A DNA stretch of 34,677 bases from Bacteroidales bacterium UBA1064. Lineage in GTDB: Bacteria; Bacteroidota; Bacteroidia; Bacteroidales; Tenuifilaceae. The position numbers and the translations under genes are program-made. Below, one piece after another: positions 26,066-34,316 of the stretch (position 1 is its first letter; each line of letters begins with the position of its first letter). The notes below the pieces were generated by a model that had not been told where the DNA came from, ran no database searches, and worked only from the letters and a program-made list of their open reading frames with translations. The stretch is from positions 1 to 34,677 of the forward strand of contig DCDD01000009.1 in assembly GCA_002316235.1 (NCBI GenBank), written 5' to 3'.

Positions 26066-27268
26066 CTACTTGTGAATGATAGGATCGGGGTTGCCATCGG
26101 GATCGTTGAGCACGTATCCATCGGTTCGGGGTGAGCCAAGCAGGGTTACTCCACAAGCATGAGGTGAAGCCATAGAAGTGCCGCTAAGGGTTGCGTATTT
26201 ACCCGACTTGTATGTCGAGTAGATGCTTACTCCGGGAGCACAGTAGTCTATAGGCGGATTCCCATAGTTGGAGAAGTATGCAAATTTATCGGCATTATCC
26301 ATTGCTGAGATGGTGAAGATGTTAGACCCATTCACCCGTGCAGGAGAGCTAAGGTTGGCATTAGCACTTTCATTACCAGCGGCTAACGAAAACTTAATCC
26401 CCTTGTTAGATGCTGCCAGCACAGCATCGTCGAGTGCCTGATAGGTGGGGCCTCCTAGGCTCATGTTGGCTACATCACCCGATTTGCCAGCAGAGGCAAC
26501 ATAGTTAACACCGGAAATAATGGTGGAGTAAGCTCCGCTTCCACTACGGTCGAGAACCTTTACAGCCACTACAGGCGCTCCTGCAGCAACCCCAACAACG
26601 CCAATGGTGTTATTTTTTGCAGCAACTGTCCCTGCAACATGCGAGCCATGCCCGTTATCGTCATCGGGAGTTCTTCCACGGGGTACGAATGTCTTGCTGC
26701 GAGAAACATCCACATTTAAATCGGGATGGTCTAAATCAATACCTGTGTCGATTATCCATGCCACGTTGGTTCCTGTATAGTTGGTAGCGCCTCCAACACG
26801 GGTTATACCCCATGGAGTGGTTTGGCCCTTCGCTGTGGGATCGGAGATTGACTCAACCTTGTAGTCCAGCACTATCCAGCGATCAGGTTCTATATAGGCA
26901 ACTCTCGAATCCCTATAAATCGCATTTACCTGTAGCTCGTTGAGTTCGGCGGAAAAACCTTTTATGGAAGCTCCATACACCTGGTCAATCTTACCGGATG
27001 GTACAGCATAAACACTCAAAAAGGTTGATGCTTCAGCCAGCGCTTTAGCATGGCTTTCTTCATAACTTACCGGTTGCACCTTGTCAACCCTTGTGCTGAA
27101 TGTATCCTGTGTAAATACCACAATAAATTTCCCCGGGATGATATCGCCATTCTTCAGCTCCTGTTCCGTTGAGAGCGGGTTGGTTTCATCCGAAAAATTT
27201 TCTTCCTTTTGGCAGGCAGTCAGTAGCAACCCGCCAAGCGCCAGAGCATAAACAGATTTTCTTAACAT
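26066..27268 (-). CDS. Subtilisin-family (S8) serine protease, lipoprotein
   Basis: 400 aa. The signal peptide ends in a lipobox LLTAC with Cys19, so it is probably a lipid-anchored envelope or surface protease. Residues ~40-130 resemble an I9-type propeptide (GKFIVVFTQDTFS ... VNAIYRDSRVAYIEPDR). The catalytic domain has D174 (WIIDTGIDLDHPDL), H207 (NGHGSHVAGTVA), N299 (AAGNE) and S365 (GTSMASPHACGV): a complete triad with oxyanion Asn. The domain ends shortly after the Ser helix with YVLNDPDGNPDPIIHK. No T9SS sorting domain is present. It stands alone on the minus strand and shares its terminator with ggt. Confidence 0.94.
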   Translation of the reverse strand: MLRKSVYALALGGLLLTACQKEENFSDETNPLSTEQELKNGDIIPGKFIVVFTQDTFSTRVDKVQPVSYEESHAKALAEASTFLSVYAVPSGKIDQVYGASIKGFSAELNELQVNAIYRDSRVAYIEPDRWIVLDYKVESISDPTAKGQTTPWGITRVGGATNYTGTNVAWIIDTGIDLDHPDLNVDVSRSKTFVPRGRTPDDDNGHGSHVAGTVAAKNNTIGVVGVAAGAPVVAVKVLDRSGSGAYSTIISGVNYVASAGKSGDVANMSLGGPTYQALDDAVLAASNKGIKFSLAAGNESANANLSSPARVNGSNIFTISAMDNADKFAYFSNYGNPPIDYCAPGVSIYSTYKSGKYATLSGTSMASPHACGVTLLGSPRTDGYVLNDPDGNPDPIIHK

Positions 27269-27539
27269 GGTTAAATGGTTTTAGGTTAGTATTCAGGTGC
27301 AAATTATGGCTATATTACATAAAAGTCAAGTGCTCAGAAAGTTTTAACTATTTTTTTCGGCATTTGACGGATTTAAATTTCAAATAATACGCAGCCAATC
27401 ACATAGCTTTAAACCTTTAACGCCTACCGGCTCACGGCTTTCAACTCAATTTTTTTTAGCACATCCGGGTTACCTGTAAGAACAATTTCACTATCTTTTA
27501 ACCATCTAAAATCCATTTTACTTAAAACGATAACAGGTT

Positions 27540-28040
27540 ATGGTAGAGCTGGTTAAAGGAGATATTACGTTAATGGATGTGGATGCGATAGTAAATGCCG
27601 CCAACGAATCGTTGCTTGGCGGTGGAGGAGTTGATGGCGCTATCCATCGTGCTGCGGGACCGCAACTACTTGCAGAATGCCGAACGTTGGGTGGATGCCC
27701 TACTGGTGAGGCACGCATCACTAGAGGCTACAATCTTAAGGCTAGGTACATAATTCATACTGTAGGCCCTGTTTGGCATGGCGGATCGCGGGGTGAGGCT
27801 AAGCTTCTGGCCTCAGCCTATTGGAACAGCTTACAGCTTGCAGCTGATTACTCGCTGAAAAGTATTGCATTTCCTAACATTAGCACCGGTGTTTACGGGT
27901 ATCCCAAAAGGGAGGCCGCCGAAATAGCCACTAGAACCGTAAACGAATTCAAACAGCAAAACCTACATCCCGAGAGGGTTGTTTTTGTCTGCTTTGATGA
28001 CGATAGCTATCAAATATACAAGGAGATGCTTAAGCGTTAA
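27540..28040 (+). CDS. Macro-domain protein (O-acetyl-ADP-ribose deacetylase type)
   Basis: 166 aa, a single macro domain. The signatures are VKGDITLMDVDAIVNAANESLLGGGGVDGAIHRAAG (N-terminal half, ADP-ribose binding and catalytic Asn/Asp of the MacroD/YmdB class), IIHTVGPVW, and ISTGVYGYP near residues 120-128. Related enzymes remove ADP-ribose or deacetylate O-acetyl-ADP-ribose. No ADP-ribosyltransferase or toxin is adjacent, so a free-standing housekeeping role is likely. Its TAA overlaps the stop of the convergent response-regulator gene by 4 bp. Confidence 0.94.
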   Translation: MVELVKGDITLMDVDAIVNAANESLLGGGGVDGAIHRAAGPQLLAECRTLGGCPTGEARITRGYNLKARYIIHTVGPVWHGGSRGEAKLLASAYWNSLQLAADYSLKSIAFPNISTGVYGYPKREAAEIATRTVNEFKQQNLHPERVVFVCFDDDSYQIYKEMLKR

Positions 28041-29419
28041 ATGTTGATGGAGTATTTCTCCAGCCTTCGGTCGAGCGATTGACGGGTGATGTTGAGCAGC
28101 TGTGCAGCCTCTGTTTTCTTGTAGCCTGTGCGTTCCAGGGCCTTCATAATCACAAATTTTTCAATGAGGTCCAGGTCGAATACGTCATCGCCTATGCCGG
28201 GTAGTTGGGTGCCCGCTTCTCCGGTTTGGCTTGTTAAGCCCGGAAAATTTTTCAGGCTAAGCTTGCTACCATCGCAAAGAATAATGGCACGCTCAACCAT
28301 GTTGCGCAGCTCCCTGATGTTTCCGGGGAAATTGTAGCCCATCATTACCCTTTGCACCGAAGGGTCTATTTCGGAAATCCTTTTGCCCAGCTTACGGGCA
28401 AAAAACTTTACATAGTAGTCCAGAAGTACTGGAATATCCTCCCTACGTTCCCTCAGAGGTGGAATGTGGATTTCGAATGTATTTAACCGGTAGTAGAGAT
28501 CGCTACGGAGCTTGCCGGTTTCGAGCTGTGTGAAAACGTTCTGGTTGGTGGCAGCAATTATGCGCACGTCAACAGGAATATCAACGCTTGAGCCAATTCT
28601 GCGAACCTTACGTTCTTCCAGCACCCTGAGTAGCTTGCTCTGCATGGCAGGAAGCATTTCAACTATTTCGTCCAGAAAGAGGGTGCCCCCGTTGGCTACC
28701 TCGAACCAACCGGCTTTGTCCTCGTTGGCACCTGTGTAGGAACCTTTTTTATGCCCAAAAAATTCACTTTCAAAAAGCGATTCGGGAATGGCCGAGCAGT
28801 TTACTGCGTAGAAGTATGAGTCCTTTCTATTGCTGAGATAATGAATTCCACGGGCAACCAGTTCTTTCCCAGCTCCGCTTTCACCGGTAATCAGCACTGA
28901 GGTATTTTCTGTTTTGGCCACCCTACCCATAAGGTTAACAACATGGCTTATGGCGGGTGATGTTCCCAGAATCTCGTTACCCACACTTTCAATCAGCTCC
29001 TTCGAAATAAGCGAGTAGGTCTGGTTGATTTCCTTAAGCTGGTTGCTGATGGTAATGTAGCGCTTGGTTCGCTGGATGGCCGCTCGCATGTCGAGTAATC
29101 GGAAAGGTTTCGGGAAAAACTCTACTGCACCCAGCCGCATGGCCTGTATTACAGCCTCCATGTCGCCATGTCCGGTAATCATAATTACTTCAATGTCGGG
29201 GTACTCCTCCTTAACACGCCGGAGGACCTCAAAGCCATCCATTTCGGGAAGTTTTATATCCAGGATCATGATGTCAACTTCCTGCTGGGTGAGCATCTCG
29301 AATGCTGCTGATGGCCTATCGGAGAGCAATACCGTGAAACCATCGTTTTCGAGGAATTCCTTTATTTCATCCCGAAAAACCTTTTCGTCGTCCAGCACTA
29401 AGATTCTTATTTCCTTCAT
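28037..29419 (-). CDS. Sigma-54-dependent response regulator (NtrC/AtoC family)
   Basis: 460 aa. Receiver domain (1-118) with D10/D11, phospho-acceptor D54 (MILDIKLPEMDG), T82 and K104. AAA+ domain (~148-385): Walker A GESGAGKE (179-186), the sigma-54 contact loop GSYTGA (226-231, the common variant of GAFTGA), Walker B LFLDE (E251) and an arginine finger region RLNTFEIHIPPLRER. A Fis-type helix-turn-helix lies at the C-terminus (KKTEAAQLLNITRQSLDRRL, ~434-453). It follows the histidine kinase by 6 bp and is surely its partner. Targets are not identifiable here; no convincing -24/-12 site was found in the window. Confidence 0.96.
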   Translation of the reverse strand: MKEIRILVLDDEKVFRDEIKEFLENDGFTVLLSDRPSAAFEMLTQQEVDIMILDIKLPEMDGFEVLRRVKEEYPDIEVIMITGHGDMEAVIQAMRLGAVEFFPKPFRLLDMRAAIQRTKRYITISNQLKEINQTYSLISKELIESVGNEILGTSPAISHVVNLMGRVAKTENTSVLITGESGAGKELVARGIHYLSNRKDSYFYAVNCSAIPESLFESEFFGHKKGSYTGANEDKAGWFEVANGGTLFLDEIVEMLPAMQSKLLRVLEERKVRRIGSSVDIPVDVRIIAATNQNVFTQLETGKLRSDLYYRLNTFEIHIPPLRERREDIPVLLDYYVKFFARKLGKRISEIDPSVQRVMMGYNFPGNIRELRNMVERAIILCDGSKLSLKNFPGLTSQTGEAGTQLPGIGDDVFDLDLIEKFVIMKALERTGYKKTEAAQLLNITRQSLDRRLEKYSINI

Positions 29420-29425
29420 GCCTAT

Positions 29426-31669
29426 CTACATTTTGGGAAGTGAGATTTCAAAGCGGGTATATTCACCCTCAACGCTTTCAACTTTAATGTCACCTAGTAA
29501 ATCCTTAATGAATGCATAGGATACCGAAAGCCCAAGCCCGGTTCCCCTTTCCTCGCTTTTGGTAGTGAAAAATGGGTCGAATATCTTGTCGATGATTTTG
29601 TCGGGAATGCCCATGCCGTTATCCCGAACGCTTAGGTAAACCTGATTGTTATCCTGCCATGTTTTAATCTCAATCAGTTTTGTGTACTGGTGGTTGGCGT
29701 GTTTTTTCCCTTTTTCGTCAACAGCATACTTGGCGTTGGAAAGTAGGTTAAGGATAACCTGCTCCAGCTTGTACTTGTCGGCGGTAATGCTACCGATGTT
29801 TTCGTCAAGGGTAACTTCCATTTTTACCCCGTGGTTCTCGTACTGGGTAGATACCATGAAAAGGGAGCTGTTAACCACATCGTTTATGTTGATTTGTGTG
29901 AAGGTAATAGGCTTTTGAGCTCGTGAAAAATAGCGAATATGGTCAATAATTTTTTTAATACGCTCCACATTTTCAAAAAGTGAGGCTATTTTTTCCTTCA
30001 TGTACTCATCGTTGTAGCTTTTATCCTGCACCTTCAGCAGGATGTTGTCGAGCCCCATTGAAATGCCCCCCAGGGGTTGGTTTATTTCATGGGCAATGCC
30101 CGCTGCAAGCGTACCAAGGGACTCAAGTTTCGACTTTTGGGCAAGCAGTAGCTGTTGTTTTTCCTGTTTTTTTATCTCCTGAATCATCCTGCGCTCAAGC
30201 TCGCGGTTCAAATCGGTGATGCGCTGTTCCGTTTCAAGGCGTTTGGCAATTTCCTTCTGCTTAGACCGAAAGAGTATGATTAAAAGAACAATTAGGGTGA
30301 TGAAAATGATGATGATGAGAATCAGTATTCGCGTTTGGTACCTGGTTTTGTTAAGCTGCAGGTTCTGAATCTCGGAATTCTGCCTCAGCAGCTCATTCTC
30401 CTTCTCTTTCTGTGAAATCTCGTAGAGAATTTGAAGTTTAGCCAGCTTCTGTCCTGTTTCCTCGAAGTAGATGGAGTCGCGTGTTTCAACCCACATTTTA
30501 TAGAACTCGAGGGCATCCCTATACCTGCCCTGACCCTCGTTTAGGATGGCCAGGTACTGGTAAACGTCGGCTAACGACTGGGTGAGGTTGTTTTGCCGGG
30601 CAATTGCCAAGGCTCTATTTAGGTATTTGGAAGCGTTGGAAATATCGCCGCTGCTGAGGTAGCATCTCGAAATTTTTACCAGGGATTCGGTGATAGCGGG
30701 AATATTTTTTAACTTTTGTGCCACGGTGAGTTGCTGGTTGTAGTAGTAGAGGGCTTGAGTAGGATTTCCTGAATCGAGGTAAATATCAGCAATTCCCTGA
30801 AGGCCTTGAATCATGCCTACCGTGTCGGAAATTTTGTTGCTGATGGCGTATGAGGCTGTAAAGTAAAAGTTGGCGCTATCGGGTTTTTGTAGAAGGTAGT
30901 AGGTGAGCGCTATTTCCTGAAGTGCATTGGAGTAGCTAAGTGAATCAAAATTATTTATAGAAATTTCTGCAGCTTGTTTAAAGTTGCTTAGGCTTTCTAC
31001 CAGTTCCCCCGAATTCTTTTTTACCTGTCCCAGCTTAAAGAAGGCGTCAGATTTGATTTTTTCCTTCAAAAGCACCTTTCGGCCCATCGGGTTGTCAACT
31101 ATTGCCAGCACCTTGCTGTACATTTCAGCTGATTTTCTATAGTTGCCTTGTTTCTGGTAAAGTTCACCCAGCAGTTCTAGCAGGTCGATATACAGGTTTA
31201 TGTTGTTGATGTTTTCGTCAGAGGCAAGCCCCCTTTCAAGGGTGGAAATGGCCAGCTCGGGATTTTTCTCAGCATCATACACCCTCCCAAGCCCAATGAG
31301 TATCTTGTACTTTGCATCGGAGTTGCCAAGTTGGTCATAAAAGTTGAGAGCCCTATTATAGTAGCGTGATGAATTTTCATACTGTCCAAGGGTAAAGTTC
31401 GACTCGGCTAAAATCAGGAGAGCTTCGATTTCAAATCGGGTATCGCCCAGCTTTTTTGCCAGCACTAGAGCCTGTAGCCCATTGTCCAATGCCTTATCTG
31501 GATTTTTGACAACATTGTCCCTTCCCTCGGATATCAGGTTGGCCAGAACTTTTTCCTCCGATTTGGAGGTAAGGCTCGAATCCGGGCTGACCTGGGCTTG
31601 AAGAGTGGGGAATTGCATAAAAAGCCAGAAGGCCAAAACAATCGTCGTATGCTTCCCGAACCGGCTCAT
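29426..31669 (-). CDS. Sensor histidine kinase with N-terminal TPR domain
   Basis: 747 aa. Signal-like N-terminus (FWLFMQFPTLQAQ), then about eight TPR-like helical repeats (~40-400, for example residues 83-110 and 165-190) predicted outside the cytosol, one membrane helix (448-467, ILILIIIIFITLIVLLIILF), a Lys/Glu-rich coiled coil (~468-515), HisKA with H527 in GIAHEINQPLGGIS, and HATPase_c with N box NAKYAVDEKG, G1 RDNGMGIP, F box FDPFF and G2 GTGLGLSV. It is complete and probably active. It is the first gene of the two-gene operon with the sigma-54 regulator. The TPR sensor is typical of Bacteroidetes and likely reads protein or peptide state in the periplasm; the signal is unknown. Confidence 0.95.
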   Translation of the reverse strand: MSRFGKHTTIVLAFWLFMQFPTLQAQVSPDSSLTSKSEEKVLANLISEGRDNVVKNPDKALDNGLQALVLAKKLGDTRFEIEALLILAESNFTLGQYENSSRYYNRALNFYDQLGNSDAKYKILIGLGRVYDAEKNPELAISTLERGLASDENINNINLYIDLLELLGELYQKQGNYRKSAEMYSKVLAIVDNPMGRKVLLKEKIKSDAFFKLGQVKKNSGELVESLSNFKQAAEISINNFDSLSYSNALQEIALTYYLLQKPDSANFYFTASYAISNKISDTVGMIQGLQGIADIYLDSGNPTQALYYYNQQLTVAQKLKNIPAITESLVKISRCYLSSGDISNASKYLNRALAIARQNNLTQSLADVYQYLAILNEGQGRYRDALEFYKMWVETRDSIYFEETGQKLAKLQILYEISQKEKENELLRQNSEIQNLQLNKTRYQTRILILIIIIFITLIVLLIILFRSKQKEIAKRLETEQRITDLNRELERRMIQEIKKQEKQQLLLAQKSKLESLGTLAAGIAHEINQPLGGISMGLDNILLKVQDKSYNDEYMKEKIASLFENVERIKKIIDHIRYFSRAQKPITFTQININDVVNSSLFMVSTQYENHGVKMEVTLDENIGSITADKYKLEQVILNLLSNAKYAVDEKGKKHANHQYTKLIEIKTWQDNNQVYLSVRDNGMGIPDKIIDKIFDPFFTTKSEERGTGLGLSVSYAFIKDLLGDIKVESVEGEYTRFEISLPKM

Positions 31670-32025
31670 AGGGTGGTTATTGCAGCACTAAAGATACCCA
31701 AATTTAAAAAAAATGGCTACTTTTGGATCGCATTTTTTGCCTGAGGGACGAATTCATCGGAGTACTATCGGTCTATTGCTAATGTTTTTGATCTTCCACT
31801 GTTGGTGAAGTTTTACTGTTTTTTTATTCATCCTGTTGAGTTATGTGCATTACGCACAGTAGGTTTAAAGTGAGGCAACCAGAAACGGCTTGTTTATGTG
31901 AGCATGCTTCATGTGTTCAACGGCGTTAATACGTTTTTTTAAGAAATGAGTAGGAGTAGATTGTAGGATATTTACTATTTAAAGTGTTTAATATTTGGTG
32001 CTGATGAGTACAATTCTTTCTGTCT
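31670..32025. other. 356-bp divergent intergenic region between the kinase operon and the prenyltransferase gene
   Basis: It holds the -7 element of the kinase operon and a small hairpin (TGTGC, loop ATTAC, GCACA, 31844-31858). Another TAnnTTTG match on the plus strand (31718-31725) is 300 bp from the prenyltransferase start. No ORF of note. Confidence 0.5.
31699..31706 (-). promoter_or_regulatory. Putative -7 element of the histidine kinase operon
   Basis: On the minus strand TAAATTTG lies 29 bp upstream of the kinase ATG, giving a predicted leader of about 23 nt. No clear -33 TTG is found. Confidence 0.4.
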
Positions 32026-32886
32026 ATGGTAAAAACAATTAGGAATTATCTTTCGCTGGTTAAGTTTAGCCACACTGTATTTGCATTGCCGTTTGCAGTA
32101 ATTGGATTTTTTTTGGTCTATCGGCAAACCCCGCAGAATGTTGATGTTTGGTTGTTTGTGCTGGTGTTGCTCTGTATGGTTTTTGCCCGTAATGCCGCCA
32201 TGAGCTTTAACCGGCTAGTCGACCGTCGTTTCGACGCCATTAATCCAAGGACGCAAAACAGAGAAATTCCTCGCGGCATAATTACCTCCAGGGCTACAGC
32301 CGTGTTTGTTACGGTGAATGTGTTGCTCTTCATTGCAACCACCTACTTCATCAACCGCACGGTGTTTTTCCTTTCGCCAATAGCTTTGGCAATCGTGCTT
32401 CTGTACAGCTACACCAAGCGATTTACCATGTTTTGCCATTTTGTGCTTGGTCTTGGATTGGCCCTGGCGCCTATAGGTGCCTACTTGTCAGTTACCCCCA
32501 GGTTCGAGCTGTTGCCGTTACTTTACTCGGTTATCGTGCTATTCTGGGTATCCGGTTTTGATATCATGTATGCCCTGCAGGATGAAGATTTTGATAAGCG
32601 GGAAAACCTAAAGTCGTTGCCGGCAGCACTGGGCGTTAAAAAATCTCTTTTGGTGGCCAACCTTCTACATTTTGTTGCAGGAGCTGTCGTAGTTCTCATT
32701 GGTATCCTATATCACTCCGATGTATGGTACTGGGTGGGTGCAGCCCTTTTTATCGCCCTGCTGATATACCAGCATCTAATAGTTAAACCTACCGATATAT
32801 CGAGGGTTAACATGGCTTTCGCTACCACAAACGGTCTGGCAAGCATTATTTATGCTACGTTTAATGTTATCAGTATTTTTTTCTAA
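32026..32886 (+). CDS. UbiA-family prenyltransferase (probably MqnP-type, menaquinone biosynthesis)
   Basis: 286 aa with about eight membrane helices. Both Asp-rich Mg-diphosphate motifs are intact: N62-R-L-V-D66-R-R-F-D70 and D186-E-D-F-D190. The sequence AINPRTQNREIPRG after the first motif and GFDIMYALQDEDFDKRENLKSLPAALG around the second are those of the 4-hydroxybenzoate prenyltransferase-like group that in menaquinone-only bacteria is assigned to the futalosine pathway as MqnP. No other mqn gene is in the window, so pathway membership rests on family resemblance. The gene has a good ATG but no Shine-Dalgarno. Confidence 0.88.
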   Translation: MVKTIRNYLSLVKFSHTVFALPFAVIGFFLVYRQTPQNVDVWLFVLVLLCMVFARNAAMSFNRLVDRRFDAINPRTQNREIPRGIITSRATAVFVTVNVLLFIATTYFINRTVFFLSPIALAIVLLYSYTKRFTMFCHFVLGLGLALAPIGAYLSVTPRFELLPLLYSVIVLFWVSGFDIMYALQDEDFDKRENLKSLPAALGVKKSLLVANLLHFVAGAVVVLIGILYHSDVWYWVGAALFIALLIYQHLIVKPTDISRVNMAFATTNGLASIIYATFNVISIFF

Positions 32887-32946
32887 CTTGCACAAGCTAG
32901 TTTTAAAGGACATTTTCAACTAAATTTTACTCAAAATCACAGAAGT

Positions 32947-33399
32947 ATGATGAAAAAAGTATTTTTACTCGCAGCTACAGCAGCAAGTATTCTTGCCTGC
33001 TCATGCGGAACAAAGAGCAGTTCTGACAACCAGCAGGCAAAAGCCGATTCAACAGCAGCGTCAATTGTTGAGGTTAGCATTGATTCTCTCATCTCAAACC
33101 CACAGGCATTTGCCAACCAAACCGTAAAGTTTACTGCCAAGGTTGATCATGTTTGCATGCATAGCGGCCAAAAGCTTACGCTCATGGGCAGCGATTCGGG
33201 CAGCACCTTCAAGGTAATGGCAACCGATGCCGTTCCCCAGTTCGATCAGAATCTCAACGGAACCACTGTTGAGGTTGTTGGCGTGGTGCAGGGTGCAGCA
33301 CCTGAAGATGTGGAATCATGCAGCGAAGAGGAAGGTGGACAGCAGAAAGCAAAAAAACTCGACTATGCAGTTTTCTGCCAAAAAGTAAGGGCCCTCTAG
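32947..33399 (+). CDS. Small lipoprotein with conserved-looking Cys/His residues
   Basis: 150 aa (ATG 32950 equally possible). The N-terminus is a lipoprotein signal with lipobox ILAC (Cys18), then a Ser/Ala/Gln-rich linker to ~residue 38. The rest looks like a small beta-barrel of OB type: VKFTAKVDHVCMHSGQKLTLMG, STFKVMA, GTTVEVVGVVQ. A C70-x-H72 pair sits in the first hairpin, with further Cys at 125 and 144, which could bind metal or heme or form disulfides. The family is not firmly recognised. It is followed by a terminator and then a short PepSY-associated membrane protein on the same strand. Confidence 0.75.
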   Translation: MMKKVFLLAATAASILACSCGTKSSSDNQQAKADSTAASIVEVSIDSLISNPQAFANQTVKFTAKVDHVCMHSGQKLTLMGSDSGSTFKVMATDAVPQFDQNLNGTTVEVVGVVQGAAPEDVESCSEEEGGQQKAKKLDYAVFCQKVRAL

Positions 33400-33424
33400 C
33401 ATTCTACCTTAATTAAACTATACT

Positions 33425-33478
33425 CCGGTGGCAATCCTTCACGCCTTATGGTGGAGGAGGATGCCTGCCGGTTTTTTT
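33425..33478 (+). terminator. Probable terminator of the small lipoprotein gene
   Basis: CCGGTGGCAATCC (33425-33437) pairs with GGATGCCTGCCGG (33459-33471) through wobble pairs and a small internal loop, followed by TTTTTTT (33472-33478). Confidence 0.65.
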
Positions 33479-33509
33479 ATACCAGGGAAAATATATAAGT
33501 TAATCGTTC

Positions 33510-34058
33510 ATGAACATGCGCAAGCTGCTCAGGGTGCTGCACCGTGATTTTGGTTACTTTTTCACGGGAATGACTCTTATATACTGTGTAACCGGAATTT
33601 TGCTCAACCATACCCGCGACTGGAACCCCTACTACTCCATTGATATTCGTAAGGTGGAGTTGAATCTCCCACTCGACACATCATTAATTAACAAGGAGTT
33701 GCTGACTTCTAAGTTGGAACCTATTGGTGTACAGGGGCTAAGGTCGTTCTACTACCCTAAACCCGGAACAGTCAAGCTATTTGTTTCCGATGGAACGGTT
33801 ACTTCAGATCTAGGGAGCGGTAGCGCTCTGGTAGAAAGAAGCTACCGCAGGCCTGTTCTCTACCAGCTTAACATGCTGCATAAAAATCTACCCAAGTCAT
33901 GGTGGACTTGGTTCAGCGATATTTTTGCCATAGCCCTGATGGCAATTACTATATCGGGGCTTTTCCTGGTAAAAGGGAAGAATGGCATTACCCATCGTGG
34001 TGTTCTTCTCATTATTGCTGGTTTAGCACTTCCTCTTGTGGCCATAATTCTCCTCTAA
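33510..34058 (+). CDS. Short PepSY-associated membrane protein
   Basis: 182 aa (ATG 33516 is an alternative start). It has the PepSY_TM arrangement in reduced form: LHRDFGYFFTGMTLIYCVTGILLNHTRDWNP (H11, first membrane helix, H34), a ~85-residue extracytoplasmic domain, NMLHKN (H124), a second helix (~132-153, WFSDIFAIALMAITISGLFLV), a short loop with H162 and a third helix at the C-terminus. Full-length PepSY_TM proteins, some of them heme- or flavin-linked iron reductases, have four helices and ~350-500 residues. Four His flanking the helices could ligate heme; that is inference. The preceding lipoprotein may be its partner. Confidence 0.8.
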   Translation: MNMRKLLRVLHRDFGYFFTGMTLIYCVTGILLNHTRDWNPYYSIDIRKVELNLPLDTSLINKELLTSKLEPIGVQGLRSFYYPKPGTVKLFVSDGTVTSDLGSGSALVERSYRRPVLYQLNMLHKNLPKSWWTWFSDIFAIALMAITISGLFLVKGKNGITHRGVLLIIAGLALPLVAIILL

Positions 34059-34101
34059 ACATTTTTAGCTGGGTTGATAGGAATATTTAGCTAATGTTGA
34101 C

Positions 34102-34109
34102 TAAATTTG
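34102..34109 (+). promoter_or_regulatory. Putative -7 element of tnaA
   Basis: TAAATTTG matches the consensus exactly. The predicted transcript starts near 34116, which would place a 26-codon ORF and the inverted repeats described below in a ~200-nt leader. No good -33 element at standard spacing (GTTG is 25 nt upstream), which could indicate an activated promoter. Confidence 0.45.
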
Positions 34110-34145
34110 CTTCTACAAGTAAGCATCATATCGGCATTCAGCATA

Positions 34146-34226
34146 ATGAATTATTGCGACCTTCATTTTAAATTTTCTGCCAAGTACGTATTCCTGAACA
34201 TCAAGAACAGGGATAACTTTTTCTAA
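34146..34226 (+). CDS. Candidate leader peptide of tnaA (TnaC-like by position)
   Basis: A 26-codon frame from ATG 34146 to TAA 34224, wholly within the tnaA leader and about 30 nt after the predicted transcript start. The C-terminal half reads KYVFLNIKNRDNFF. E. coli TnaC has SKWFNIDNK in a similar place, but here there is no Trp and no terminal Pro, both of which TnaC needs for tryptophan-dependent ribosome arrest. Codons 22-25 form the left arm of an 11-bp inverted repeat, so a ribosome at the end of the ORF would block that pairing. It has no Shine-Dalgarno, as is common in this phylum. Confidence 0.4.
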   Translation: MNYCDLHFKFSAKYVFLNIKNRDNFF

Positions 34227-34297
34227 TGCCGTCATTTGCATAGCCATCCCCCGGCTATGCAGCACTGTTTAAGTTATCCCTAAGTTTTAATTTTTTT
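34209..34297 (+). promoter_or_regulatory. Candidate attenuator structure in the tnaA leader
   Basis: AGGGATAACTT (34209-34219, inside the end of the leader ORF) is perfectly complementary to AAGTTATCCCT (34271-34281), which is followed by AAGTTTTAATTTTTTT (34282-34297). Enclosed is a second perfect hairpin, TGCATAGCC (34237-34245) with GGCTATGCA (34253-34261). A competing 7-bp pairing exists between CGGCATT (34132-34138, before the leader ATG) and AATGCCG (34225-34231, over the leader stop). Together these look like alternative terminator and antiterminator folds. Confidence 0.5.
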
Positions 34298-34316
34298 ACG
34301 CTAAAAAATTATCGAT

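Noticed and set aside
27424..27516. 30-codon minus-strand ORF between the subtilase and macro-domain genes
   Set aside because: Composition is protein-like and it may be a gene remnant, but it has no start signal, no neighbour relation and no recognisable family, so it is not annotated.
31718..31725. Plus-strand TAnnTTTG match as promoter of the prenyltransferase
   Set aside because: It lies 300 bp from the start with no -33 element; chance matches of this degenerate motif are expected in AT-rich DNA.
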